A stretch of 64,000 nt of DNA from Bacillota bacterium (lineage in GTDB: Bacteria > Bacillota > Clostridia > Lachnospirales > Lachnospiraceae): contig JAEZWQ010000029.1 of assembly GCA_023420085.1 (NCBI GenBank), positions 1 to 64,000 of the forward strand, given 5' to 3'. Positions 33,697 through 42,600 of the stretch are shown in pieces. The translations under genes were made by a program, and so were the position numbers. Numbering within the stretch: position 1 is the stretch's first letter; each line of letters opens with the position of its first letter. The notes below the pieces were generated by a model that was given only the letters and a program-made list of their open reading frames with translations, made no database searches and was not told the DNA's origin.

Positions 33697-34111
33697 TAAT
33701 TTACTTATATCAAAGTTAATGTCCAAAGGATATAACTGCTCTCAAATAGTTGTATTATACTTTTCTGAAAAATACAATTTAAATACATCTCAATTTAAAT
33801 TAGCATCTCAAGCTTTCGAAAGTGGCATGTTCAACGCAGACATATGTGGTGCAATATCTGGTGCATATATGATTTTAGGGCTTGAATTTGGTGATGAAGG
33901 TAGATCTACATTAAAGTCAAAAGTATTAGAATTCACCAATAAATTCATAGAAATTATTGGTTATAAAAAATGTAAAGATATTTTGAATGTAGATATATCA
34001 GATGATCAAATACTAGAGATTGCAAAAAATGATGGAACTATAGCTTCTAATTGTCCTAGGTGCATCGAAGTTGCAATATCTATCCTAGAAGATATGATAA
34101 TAAAATCTTAA
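33692..34111 (+). CDS. C-GCAxxG-C-C family redox protein
   Basis: This is a protein of about 139 residues with the conserved cysteine layout of the C_GCAxxG_C_C family: GYNCSQIVV (Cys 1), FNADICGAISGAYMILG (the GCAxxG-like core, here CGAISG) and NCPRCIEVAI at the end. The family is predicted to act in redox or metal-cluster chemistry, often beside iron-sulfur proteins as here. AAAGGAG is followed 8 bases later by ATT, which is taken as the start. A GTG at 33683 overlaps the SD itself and an ATG at 33719 has none. It overlaps the stop of the preceding gene and ends the run. Confidence 0.75.
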   Translation: MNNLLISKLMSKGYNCSQIVVLYFSEKYNLNTSQFKLASQAFESGMFNADICGAISGAYMILGLEFGDEGRSTLKSKVLEFTNKFIEIIGYKKCKDILNVDISDDQILEIAKNDGTIASNCPRCIEVAISILEDMIIKS

Positions 34112-34140
34112 GCATAACCTTGAGGTAATATTAAAGTAAT

Positions 34141-34182
34141 AAGTATACCAGAAATTATTAAAAAATAATTTCTGGTATACTT
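34141..34182 (+). terminator. Terminator of the rhodanese-to-C-GCAxxG run
   Basis: A 17-bp perfect stem, AAGTATACCAGAAATTA with its reverse complement, and an 8-base loop, followed by ATTATTAT. It may also work on the opposite strand. Confidence 0.8.
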
Positions 34183-34240
34183 ATTATTATATGCTATCAT
34201 ATAAAATTTATTTAAAAATCCCATATATCTATACAAAATA

Positions 34241-34264
34241 GCTCCCACCATTATGGTAAGGAGC
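34241..34264 (-). terminator. Terminator of the sag-like operon
   Basis: Minus-strand stem GCTCC/GGAGC with inner ACCA/TGGT pairing, followed by TATTTTG. It lies 30 bases after the last sag-like gene. Confidence 0.75.
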
Positions 34265-34293
34265 ACAGTTTTTTCAATCAAATCACAATAATA

Positions 34294-34935
34294 TCATTCC
34301 TTAAATGCCATTGCAAAATTAATTATCAATAATAAAATAAACATCAATAAGCATCCAGCTAATGTATAAATCGAAAATATAACTAAAGCAATTGATAAAG
34401 ACAACACAAAGTTCAATAAAAAAATATATGCATCTTTTGATTTTGCAATCTTGTATATCACATATACTACTATGGATATAAATGAATAATAACTTCCTAT
34501 CTGAAATAAATAAGCAAAAAATACACTTTCAGTAATAGCCTGCATAAATATAAGCAATATACTAAGACTCATACTCCTTGTATCTATCTCAATATATCTC
34601 AATCTTGAAAAAACTTCTCTAGAATTTGTATTTAAAATCAATTCTATAACAACTACCATTACAGCGAAAACTATTGTTAATATTCCAAGAATTGAAGTAA
34701 TCAACACTACAACAGAATCAAATATATTTAGTATATTATAAATTTTAAGTTCTCTAGCTAACGGTATTAATGCTATTATTCTAAGTGAATATATTAAAAA
34801 TTCATAAATCACTTCTTTTTTCATATTAGGTATATGTGTTAAACAAAACCTTTTAAACTGTTTTGAATTCCTGATTAAGTCTATTTCAAAAATAACAAAT
34901 ATAAGTATAAGGAATAATAGATATATTTTATTCAT
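34294..34935 (-). CDS. sagF: SagF-like membrane protein of the TOMM cluster
   Basis: This is a 213-residue, strongly hydrophobic protein with about six membrane segments (for example LLFLILIFVIFEIDLI at 6-21 and VVLITSILGILTIVFAVMVVVIEL). It has no catalytic motif that I recognise. It occupies the place and has the length (about 210-230) of SagF in streptolysin S clusters, directly after the CAAX-protease gene and overlapping it by 8 bases. SagF function is unknown in the family. The assignment rests mainly on position. Confidence 0.7.
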   Translation of the reverse strand: MNKIYLLFLILIFVIFEIDLIRNSKQFKRFCLTHIPNMKKEVIYEFLIYSLRIIALIPLARELKIYNILNIFDSVVVLITSILGILTIVFAVMVVVIELILNTNSREVFSRLRYIEIDTRSMSLSILLIFMQAITESVFFAYLFQIGSYYSFISIVVYVIYKIAKSKDAYIFLLNFVLSLSIALVIFSIYTLAGCLLMFILLLIINFAMAFKE

Positions 34936-35581
34936 GTCTGCACCTCATACTAAAATAACAAATTATACTATTCATTAATATGTGTATTATAATTGGATAA
35001 AATAAATTCCCAGTATATGCAAATATAATTCCTAGCACTATCGCTGTAAAAAATTTACCAGCAACTATCTCAATTCCTAATAGTCTATGATTATATGCAA
35101 ATATCAATCCTTGTATAAGTATAACAAGCGCAATAGGTAAATCAAAAACTATAATTAAAACCAACATCCAAACATATCTATATATATATTCTTCAAATAT
35201 AGAATTAATTATAATACATGTACAATCAATTGCATTTTTAATATTTCCAACAAATTCTAACTTTAACTTAATTCTCTCTCTGTTTTTATAACAAGCAATT
35301 ACATAAGATACTTGTATTTCAACCATCAATAATATTAACGCAATAATAATACATAAAACTAACCATATAATACTAAATCTATCTGCCATATATGTTAATG
35401 AGTTTAATTTTATTAATCTAAACACTAATAGACTAAGTATAACATTATATATTAGTATAGCTCTTATTGTTCGTGAATCGTCTCTATTAGTTCTATTTCC
35501 AAAAATACTTTGTATTAAAATTGTTGGAAAACTCGTCGCAAGTAATACTATGATACTAAGGCATAGGGTGTACTGCATCAT
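34928..35581 (-). CDS. sagE: SagE-like CPBP (CAAX) membrane protease
   Basis: This is an Abi/CPBP intramembrane protease of 217 residues. The three motifs are present: EEYIYRYVW (EExxxR), FAYNHR (FxxxH) and HILMN (HxxxN). In streptolysin S clusters SagE is proposed to remove the leader from modified SagA and to give self-immunity. The ATG at 35581 has GGAGGAG six bases upstream, inside the sagD end; an upstream TTG at 35596 would precede that site. It overlaps sagD and sagF, so the three are translationally coupled. Confidence 0.88.
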   Translation of the reverse strand: MMQYTLCLSIIVLLATSFPTILIQSIFGNRTNRDDSRTIRAILIYNVILSLLVFRLIKLNSLTYMADRFSIIWLVLCIIIALILLMVEIQVSYVIACYKNRERIKLKLEFVGNIKNAIDCTCIIINSIFEEYIYRYVWMLVLIIVFDLPIALVILIQGLIFAYNHRLLGIEIVAGKFFTAIVLGIIFAYTGNLFYPIIIHILMNSIICYFSMRCRHE

Positions 35582-36911
35582 TTTTAACTCCTCCAAACTT
35601 GATCATTCTTGGATGATTTTTAAATGGAAATTGAGGTATACACATCTCTAACAGTTCTGGTATTAACACTCTAATAACTTTCCAATTTGTATCTGCTAAT
35701 TCTGGTGGCGTAAAATCTGCGAATACTGCATATTCACTGATTTTTTCGACATAATCTACTAGCTTTTGTATATCCTCTTCAATATCTGTACCTTGTCTAT
35801 TTTCTAACTCACTTAAGTTGATTTCTCCTTCTATAAAGCTATTAAATATAGCATCTTTTTTTTCTATATCATTTATATGTGAATAATACAATACATTTGA
35901 ATCCAAATCCAAGAATAATGGGTTATCTGATTCAATATTATCTAAAAGCTCTGGTGAGTATATGACATTATAATAGTATCCATATGTTATAGACGCCGCC
36001 TCCATTACTCCTCTAAGTAATGTATGTCTAGGATCAAGCCCTCCTTGCACTCCAAATACAATATATGGTCCTTCGTTATATTTGTTTTTTAGTACTATCC
36101 CAAAAGTGTAAAGCGGATTATCATCTCCAACAGACATATCTATTACAGTTATATCATAGTCAGATTCGGCTCCTAGATTACATTCTTCTAATATTTTAAG
36201 TATGTTCTCATCATCGATATTAATTTTCCTACATTTTTTCATCGTATGCCAAGCCAGCATAAAGCTATCTATTTGAATATATTCAACAATAGCATTAAAT
36301 AATGCCTTCTTTATATCTGTATGAGAAGCTGTACCAGTAGAAAATCCTGGTATAAAATGTTTTTCTCCTAATTCCTCATTTACTTGATAGCCTACAAATA
36401 GCATCTGCGCAGGTACATAAATTTTATCATCATTAAAAAGAGAATCACAGCGAACCCATCCTATAACATCTTCACCTGTAACCTCTTTTTGACACATAGT
36501 CATATTAAGTTCATTATTCTTTTTGATCTGTTCATCATCAAAAACTCTCAAATACTCTAAAGGTAAAACCTTATTTTCTTTAGAAAGATTATTATATGTA
36601 TCATATATAATGTCATTTTCACATAATTTTGTTGTTATAACGCCTGCATATCTCTCAATCGATTCACCAACATACTTAATAAGAGCTTCTTCATAATGGC
36701 TACCATATCCAATAATATGATATGCAATTTCAGCACTATCTCCCAATATCAATTTATGATAATTTGGGAGTGTTCCTGTAACACTCTTTAACTGCACACC
36801 TCTAGTATGATTAATTATTGGGGATTGACTCTGGTTTAATATACCTGTATGATTACCACTTATTCTTTTTAAATTGTTAAATATCGTCCCAAAACTTGGA
36901 TAATAATCCAT
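35556..36911 (-). CDS. sagD: SagD-like YcaO azoline-forming cyclodehydratase
   Basis: This YcaO-family enzyme of 451 residues (streptococcal SagD is about 452) uses ATP to cyclise Cys, Ser and Thr of the precursor to thiazoline and oxazoline rings. Typical features are the ESIERYAG region, the substrate/ATP-site blocks GFSTGTASHTDIKKALFNAIVEYIQID and LRGVMEAASITYGYYYN, and the C-terminal VHPMP, like the proline-rich tail of azoline-forming YcaO proteins. It follows sagC by 3 bases. It should act in complex with the SagC-like partner, which binds the leader. Confidence 0.93.
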   Translation of the reverse strand: MDYYPSFGTIFNNLKRISGNHTGILNQSQSPIINHTRGVQLKSVTGTLPNYHKLILGDSAEIAYHIIGYGSHYEEALIKYVGESIERYAGVITTKLCENDIIYDTYNNLSKENKVLPLEYLRVFDDEQIKKNNELNMTMCQKEVTGEDVIGWVRCDSLFNDDKIYVPAQMLFVGYQVNEELGEKHFIPGFSTGTASHTDIKKALFNAIVEYIQIDSFMLAWHTMKKCRKINIDDENILKILEECNLGAESDYDITVIDMSVGDDNPLYTFGIVLKNKYNEGPYIVFGVQGGLDPRHTLLRGVMEAASITYGYYYNVIYSPELLDNIESDNPLFLDLDSNVLYYSHINDIEKKDAIFNSFIEGEINLSELENRQGTDIEEDIQKLVDYVEKISEYAVFADFTPPELADTNWKVIRVLIPELLEMCIPQFPFKNHPRMIKFGGVKNDAVHPMP

Positions 36912-36914
36912 ATA

Positions 36915-37946
36915 CTACCTTCTATTCTTTAATATTTGATTAATTATCTTTCTAGCTTCAACTTGATTATCTTTATACTGTGTTTTAGCTAAATTGCCCA
37001 TTGCATTTGAAGTTGGAATCTTCAGTATGTCTTGTACCTGTATTTCTAAGGTAGGAATATAGATACTCAACAATCTACCTTCAAATTTAGAACTACCTAT
37101 ATTACTAACAAGATATGCTTCACTAATACACATACTCAAAAGCAAAGTTAATATAGGTATATAAGCTTTATTCTCTTTGCACCTTGTATGGACATCTATA
37201 TTAGTAAAATCCCTATATAACGTATGATCTTCTAGTCTGGCTAGTATTCTCTGCTCTAAGCTATCAAAATCCGCTGTTTTTGGTGGTTTTAGTGCAGTCA
37301 TATGAACAAATGGTCCATCAAGTGCAGAGATAATTAATTGAGTTCCATTCTCTATACAAACCTCATTTATATTCCTTAAAAATAAAATATTTAACCTATA
37401 TTGGCAAACCGCAATAGCAGAATAATCCTTGAAAAAATCTCCATACTTTTTTATGGTATCCATTCTGCTAAGCGCATCTAATTTTTGTGTTAAATTGGCA
37501 TGCATAATATTAAATATCATATCTTTATCTAAAATATCTAATTCTAATCCTATTTCTTTTGACATATCTATTGCTATTTTTTCAATGTAATTACTATCGG
37601 TAACTAGCAACACCTTTTTAGGATTTTCTACCCTTCTCGCTTGATAGCTCATATTGCCTAAAAGAATTTTTAAAATATCTTCTCTTATATGTTTTTCATC
37701 AGCATTTAGTAAAAACTCTCCATAGTATAGTCCATCTATTACCTCTTTTAATTCTTCATACTCTTCATCATCAATGTCTTGACCATTCCAAAGATCTGTA
37801 ACTAATTTACATAATTTTAGAGCAACATCTTCATTCAATTCATTGATATCTATACTTGCTTCATTATAATCCCATAATCCTTTTCTAAATGTAATAATAC
37901 TACCTCTTTGAATTATTCTTACATTATTATTTAAACTATACTTCAT
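36915..37946 (-). CDS. sagC: SagC-like cyclodehydratase partner (E1-like)
   Basis: This is a cytoplasmic partner protein of about 343 residues (streptococcal SagC is about 352). It resembles the E1-ubiquitin-activating-like C proteins that recognise the precursor leader and deliver it to the YcaO enzyme. The NAD/ATP-fold segment is KKVLLVTDSNYIEKIAIDM with LELDILDKDM, followed by ALDGPFVHMTALKPPKTADF. No zinc CxxC pairs are evident. The ATG at 37946 has GGGGA five bases ahead and overlaps the end of sagB; TTG at 37964 is an alternative without its own site. Confidence 0.87.
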   Translation of the reverse strand: MKYSLNNNVRIIQRGSIITFRKGLWDYNEASIDINELNEDVALKLCKLVTDLWNGQDIDDEEYEELKEVIDGLYYGEFLLNADEKHIREDILKILLGNMSYQARRVENPKKVLLVTDSNYIEKIAIDMSKEIGLELDILDKDMIFNIMHANLTQKLDALSRMDTIKKYGDFFKDYSAIAVCQYRLNILFLRNINEVCIENGTQLIISALDGPFVHMTALKPPKTADFDSLEQRILARLEDHTLYRDFTNIDVHTRCKENKAYIPILTLLLSMCISEAYLVSNIGSSKFEGRLLSIYIPTLEIQVQDILKIPTSNAMGNLAKTQYKDNQVEARKIINQILKNRR

Positions 37947-38886
37947 CGCTTTCCCCATTTCCAAGAATAGTCATGTGTATCATATGTTTAATTCTACCAT
38001 CTATACCCAATAATTTTTCAACATCTTCCTTTTCATACCCACCAATATCACAAGCCCCATATGCTAAGCCTGTAGCTGTTAGCTGAACATTTTGAGCAAT
38101 TTCTCCACATTCGATCATTGCATATGTAGTAGCTTGATTACCATATTTTCTCGAGTTTTTAGCTAAATTGTATATATAAAATATAACTAAATTAGCATCC
38201 TCTGCATTTATAAATGAAAATTCAGCATACTTTCTTATAGATTCCTTTATTTTCTTTATCAATTTAATGCAATGCCCATAAGCAAGGTAACAATAAATCC
38301 CATCCTCTATCCCTTTGATATTATGTGCATAGAAGTATAAACTTAAAGGATATAATCCTCCTGCGGATGGAGTTGCCCTAAGCTTTATAGTTTTATACAT
38401 ATCTTCTTTTATCTTAGTTTCTCCAGTTATTCCATAGGCATTTTTAAGTATTGCTGATAAATCAGCCATTGACATAAAACTATTTTTAAACTTTCTAACT
38501 GATCTTCTATTTTTTATGCAAGAATCAAGACTTGCATTAATTTTAGTAGGTGCAGGAAGTTTTATAACATCCTTATCATCTTCAAAGAATTCACTATTAC
38601 TAAATGTTATTATAGCTTCATCTTCAAAAAAAGATGATATGCTTGCATTGTATCCAATATAACCATTTTGTGCCTTATAATTAAGCAGCCATTCTTCACT
38701 ATATAATCTATTTATACTAGGTTTTAAGTGATTACTCATAATCTGTTCAGATGTTTTTACAACCGTTTGATCAGAATAAACTGAAAGACCTATATAGTTT
38801 AAATTAAAGTCAAACATTGCCATAGCTTCATATGGCATCAAATTTATATCATTGTTTTCTTTTTCTTTTTTTCTTTTAAATAACAT
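37936..38886 (-). CDS. sagB: SagB-like FMN-dependent azoline dehydrogenase
   Basis: This is a nitroreductase-fold enzyme of 316 residues, the same length as streptococcal SagB as I recall it. It oxidises azolines to aromatic azoles. The family block SCIKNRRSVRKFKNSFMS (about residues 125-142) begins the FMN-binding fold; RATPSAGGLYPLSLYF and the later AIECGEIAQNVQLTATGLAYGACDIGGYEKE are the SagB signatures. GAGG precedes the ATG. It is the first gene behind the hairpin that follows sagA. Confidence 0.93.
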   Translation of the reverse strand: MLFKRKKEKENNDINLMPYEAMAMFDFNLNYIGLSVYSDQTVVKTSEQIMSNHLKPSINRLYSEEWLLNYKAQNGYIGYNASISSFFEDEAIITFSNSEFFEDDKDVIKLPAPTKINASLDSCIKNRRSVRKFKNSFMSMADLSAILKNAYGITGETKIKEDMYKTIKLRATPSAGGLYPLSLYFYAHNIKGIEDGIYCYLAYGHCIKLIKKIKESIRKYAEFSFINAEDANLVIFYIYNLAKNSRKYGNQATTYAMIECGEIAQNVQLTATGLAYGACDIGGYEKEDVEKLLGIDGRIKHMIHMTILGNGESDEV

Positions 38887-38902
38887 AATTCCTCAATAAA
38901 TA

Positions 38903-38938
38903 TAATAAAAGACCAGTGAATGTATCGACATTCACCAG
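38903..38938 (-). terminator. Hairpin between sagA and sagB (partial terminator)
   Basis: Minus-strand stem GTGAATGT/ACATTCAC (38916-38923 with 38928-38935), 4-base loop, followed by TCTTTTATT. An imperfect T run and an 8-bp stem suggest incomplete termination. Streptolysin S operons have a terminator at the same place, giving much sagA mRNA and less of the enzyme genes. Confidence 0.75.
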
Positions 38939-38985
38939 CCTTTGCAATTTGAATATCTATACGTATTTGATATTCAATACTATGA

Positions 38986-39153
38986 CTATTTACCTGCAGG
39001 TACTGGAGTCATTGTAGCACCAGCTGTAGCATTACCACCATTTACTCCTATTGAGAAGCAGCAGCAGCATGAACAGCAGCAGCATGAACCTGGTGCAACC
39101 TTAGTAGATTTTTTCGCACTGTTTGCTAAAACGTTAGAATTTAATTTTAACAT
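38986..39153 (-). CDS. sagA: SagA-like TOMM toxin precursor
   Basis: This 55-residue precursor is the substrate of the cluster. The leader MLKLNSNVLANSAKKSTKVA ends in a VAPG motif matching the SagA leader end. The core follows: CCCCSCCCCFSIG, then a Gly/Asn/Ala/Thr-rich tail ending in PAGK. Streptolysin S precursors have the same plan (VAPGG, a Cys block, FSI, tail ending PGK). Eight Cys plus Ser28, Ser34 and three Thr could be cyclised. The start at 39153 has GAAAGGAG 7 bases upstream; an upstream frame to 39195 is not needed. Its product is predicted to be a heterocyclised, membrane-damaging peptide. Confidence 0.95.
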   Translation of the reverse strand: MLKLNSNVLANSAKKSTKVAPGSCCCCSCCCCFSIGVNGGNATAGATMTPVPAGK

Positions 39154-39212
39154 ATCTGTTCTCCTTTCATTGCAATCAAGGATAGTGCGCGACACTACCA
39201 GCTTGTAAAAAA

Positions 39213-39242
39213 ATTATAATCTCCTTATTATTAATAAGTCAA
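39213..39242 (-). promoter_or_regulatory. Promoter of the sag-like operon
   Basis: On the minus strand, TTGACT (39237-39242) and TATAAT (39213-39218) are separated by 18 bases. The leader between promoter and sagA carries a small TAGTG/CACTA hairpin. Expression should be strong and basal, with no clear operator. Confidence 0.82.
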
Positions 39243-39530
39243 TAATTTTTTAAAATTTATGTAACAATTTGTTAATTTCTACATTTTACCTAATTTTTGC
39301 GATTTACTACGATAAAATTTATATAAAAATTATATTTCAAACAATAATCTATCCACTTTTTTAGTCGTTTTATCCCGTTATAATCTATACCATATTTATC
39401 CACTTTAAATATATGTGTATTTTGCATAAACAACATCATTTATATATTAATATTATAATCTTTTATACTAAAAATTCCATCAACTCTCAGAAGACAATTA
39501 TAAACATCATCTAATTACACTATTATATAA

Positions 39531-39594
39531 TTTTCTCAAATTTTATTCTGTTTTCTCAAATTCGCTTTATTTTTTAGTAAGATTTTTCTAAATT
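39531..39594 (+). repeat. TTTTCTCAAATT direct repeats upstream of the histidine-triad gene
   Basis: The 12-base element occurs at 39531-39542 and 39551-39562, exactly 20 bases apart, with a degenerate third copy at 39584-39594. It lies 14-77 bases upstream of the predicted -35 box, in the 507-base divergent region between sagA and the surface protein gene. Spacing by about two helical turns suits a regulator. The rest of the 39243-39660 region is AT-rich and I see no gene in it. Confidence 0.5.
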
Positions 39595-39607
39595 TTATTT
39601 AAAATAA

Positions 39608-39636
39608 TAGACATATAAGCTCATTTCAGTTATAAT
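39608..39636 (+). promoter_or_regulatory. Promoter of the histidine-triad protein gene
   Basis: TAGACA (39608-39613), a 17-base spacer and TATAAT (39631-39636). GGAGG follows at 39653. No streptococcal AdcR-type zinc box was recognised. Confidence 0.72.
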
Positions 39637-39660
39637 AAGCTTACTAAAAATGGAGGAATT

Positions 39661-42600
39661 ATGAACAGAAATAAAAAAATAATCACAGGTTTAGTTCTAT
39701 CTGCTGCTGTTATAGGTGTCGGTGGATATCAGCTATTAAATCATGACAGTAATAAAGCAAGTATGCACAACAATATGGCAAATAAAGAAGAACATGAACA
39801 TGACAAAGAACATAATCATAAAAAAGATGATAAAAAGAAAAAAGAAGTTATAGTAACATATATAACTGCTGATGGTTATTCTTGGCTACATGGAGATCAT
39901 TCGCATTTCAAAAAAGGGAAAATACCTAATGATGCTAAATTCCTAGAAAAAGTAGTTATGCGAGATCCTAACTACAAATTAAAGCAAGAAGATATAAGAT
40001 ATGAAGTTGATCAAGGTTATATAATTGAAGTTGATAAAGAGTTTTATTATTATCCAAAGCCTGGTGTACAACAAACAAATATATTAACTGAAGATCAAGC
40101 TAATGAGATAAGTATGAAAAACTATGATGGCAATGAAGATGGACATTCACATTCATCTGAGCATAAATCTAGCCATACATCTGATGGTTACGTATTTAAT
40201 CCTAATGATATTGTGGAAGAATATAGTAATGGATATGTTGTTAGACATGGGGATCACTATCATTTTATAGGCAAAGATAAACTTACTGCTTCTGAACTTG
40301 CTGCTATCGATAATTGGAAAAAATCAGGAAGTATAAAAGCCACGCCTATCTCTAATACTGTAACATCAAGAGTTGGTATAGACACTCCAACTGATGATGG
40401 ATTTATTTTTGATGGTTCAAACATTGTTGGAACAACTCCTAATGGTCTTATAGTTGCCCATGGAAATCATACTCACTTTGTTTCATACTCATCTCTTGAA
40501 GGCACTAGATTTAGTTACCTTATTCCAAACAAAACTCCTTCAACCAATGTAGTGGATAATACAGGATCATCAAATAATACATCAAGTGATACTGCTAACC
40601 AAGGAGATAACAATCTAGAAGATAAAATCAAATATCTTGCAAAAGCTTTTAATGTTGAACCAGATAAAATAATAGTTGATGGTGATTATCTTCATGTTCC
40701 TCATGGAGATCATTATCATAGTTATAAAATTTCTGATATTGACACATCAAAACCTTTTGTAGATCCACACCATGATCACTCACATAATAACGGTACTGCA
40801 AAAGAAGTTATGGTAAAAACTCTAGGAATAGATCCTGAACTTGCTGATGCAATTTTAATTGCACCTTCAAATACTAAACTTGATCCTAACGAAAGTAATC
40901 CTGACAAAATAAAGGAGTGGATTAGTTCACTTAGATACGCACCACTTGATATGATGAAGGATCCATTAAAGTTAAAGGGTATAGAGTATCTTCATAATGT
41001 CGAAGTACTATCTCTTGGCCATTCAAAAGTAAGCGATGTAAATGATATTCTTAAATTTAAGAATATCAAACATCTTTGGATACCATATTCTAATGTTAAA
41101 GATTTAGATTTTCTAAAAGATATAAAAACACTTGAAGGTGTAGATGTCTCTGGACTTGGACTTACAAATTTAGATTTTGTAAATAATATTCCTGGTCTAG
41201 TAGCAATAAATGCTGCTAATAATAAAATCACTAATATAGAACCTCTTAGAAAATTTGAGAACTTATGGCAGGTTACTTTAGATAATAATAATGTTAAAGA
41301 CTTAAGTCCTCTTAAGGATAAGAAAAAGATAGAATTAATAAGCTTAGAGAACAATAATATTTATAATGTTTCAGAACTTTCAGGCTTAGATAATATAAAA
41401 TATCTATTCTTAAATGGTAACGAAAATATAGACCTTAATACACTTAAATTAGATAATTTATCAGAACTTCATGCTGAAAATGTTGGCTTGTGGGATTTAG
41501 ACTTCCTAAAAGGTTTGCCAAATTTAGCTTACCTAAATGTTGAAAATAATCAACTTCGCTCTCTTAAAGGTATAGAAAATTCTAATGCACTAGTTCAAAT
41601 AGATGCAGCACATAACCATATTCAAAACTTAAAGGCTAGTAGTTCAAGTTTAACAAACTTAGATGTTTCAGATAATGAAATAGAATCTCTTTCTGAACTT
41701 GAAAATTTTGCAAAATTAAATGTATTAAAAGTTAATGACAACCAAATTTCAAGAGTATCTGGAAAAAATGATAATATTCAGGAAATATATGCAAATAATA
41801 ACTATATTGATACTTTAAAAGGATTTGTAGGATATAGTAATTTAATAGTACTTAAAGTTAATGATAACTTTATTAAATCTATGGAGCTTGATTCTACTAA
41901 TTCAAAATTATCTACATTAGAAATAGTTAGAAACCCTCTTGAGTTAGAGAAAAACGGAGAACGAGAAGTACCTAAGGGAATGAATAGTTTCACCGGGCTA
42001 CAAGCAGGTGGTTTTAGTGAAAATTATACATTAAATGAAGGCTATATAAATACTTATACTGATCAAATATTAGCCTTTATTGAAAATAATAAATCTAGAA
42101 TGCCAAAGGATAAGGTAGATGAGTTTACTTCAGAATTAAAGTTAATTAAGTTAGATGTAGAAAGTTCAAATGATAAATCAGAGAACAAATTAAAGTCAGC
42201 CATAAAAGAAATATTAGCTGTTGAAAAAGCTGCTTTTGACTTAGCATATTCACACCATCATCACTCACATGATAATGATGGCGGTCATAATGATTCAACC
42301 CATTCAGAAGATGGATTTGAATTTAATATTGAAGATATAACTGATGAATCTGGGGAAGGTTTTGTTGTAGCTCATGGCGACCATTATCACTATGTGTTCT
42401 TCAAAGATTTAACTGAAGATCAAATTGCTCAAGGTAGAGAACATCTAAAAAAACTAAAAGAAAATCAAAGTAATAATCCTAAAGAAGATACTTCTCCAAA
42501 GGATAATACTAAGACTGATGATGAGCTTGAGGCAGAATTTGAGAAAGAATTAAACAGCCTTGCTAGTAGCATGCATGTTAGTCCAGATTCAATTAGAATA

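Noticed and set aside
38942..39208. Plus-strand frame with Gln/His repeats opposite sagA
   Set aside because: The CAGCAGCAG run is the complement of the SagA cysteine codons; no start signal is present.
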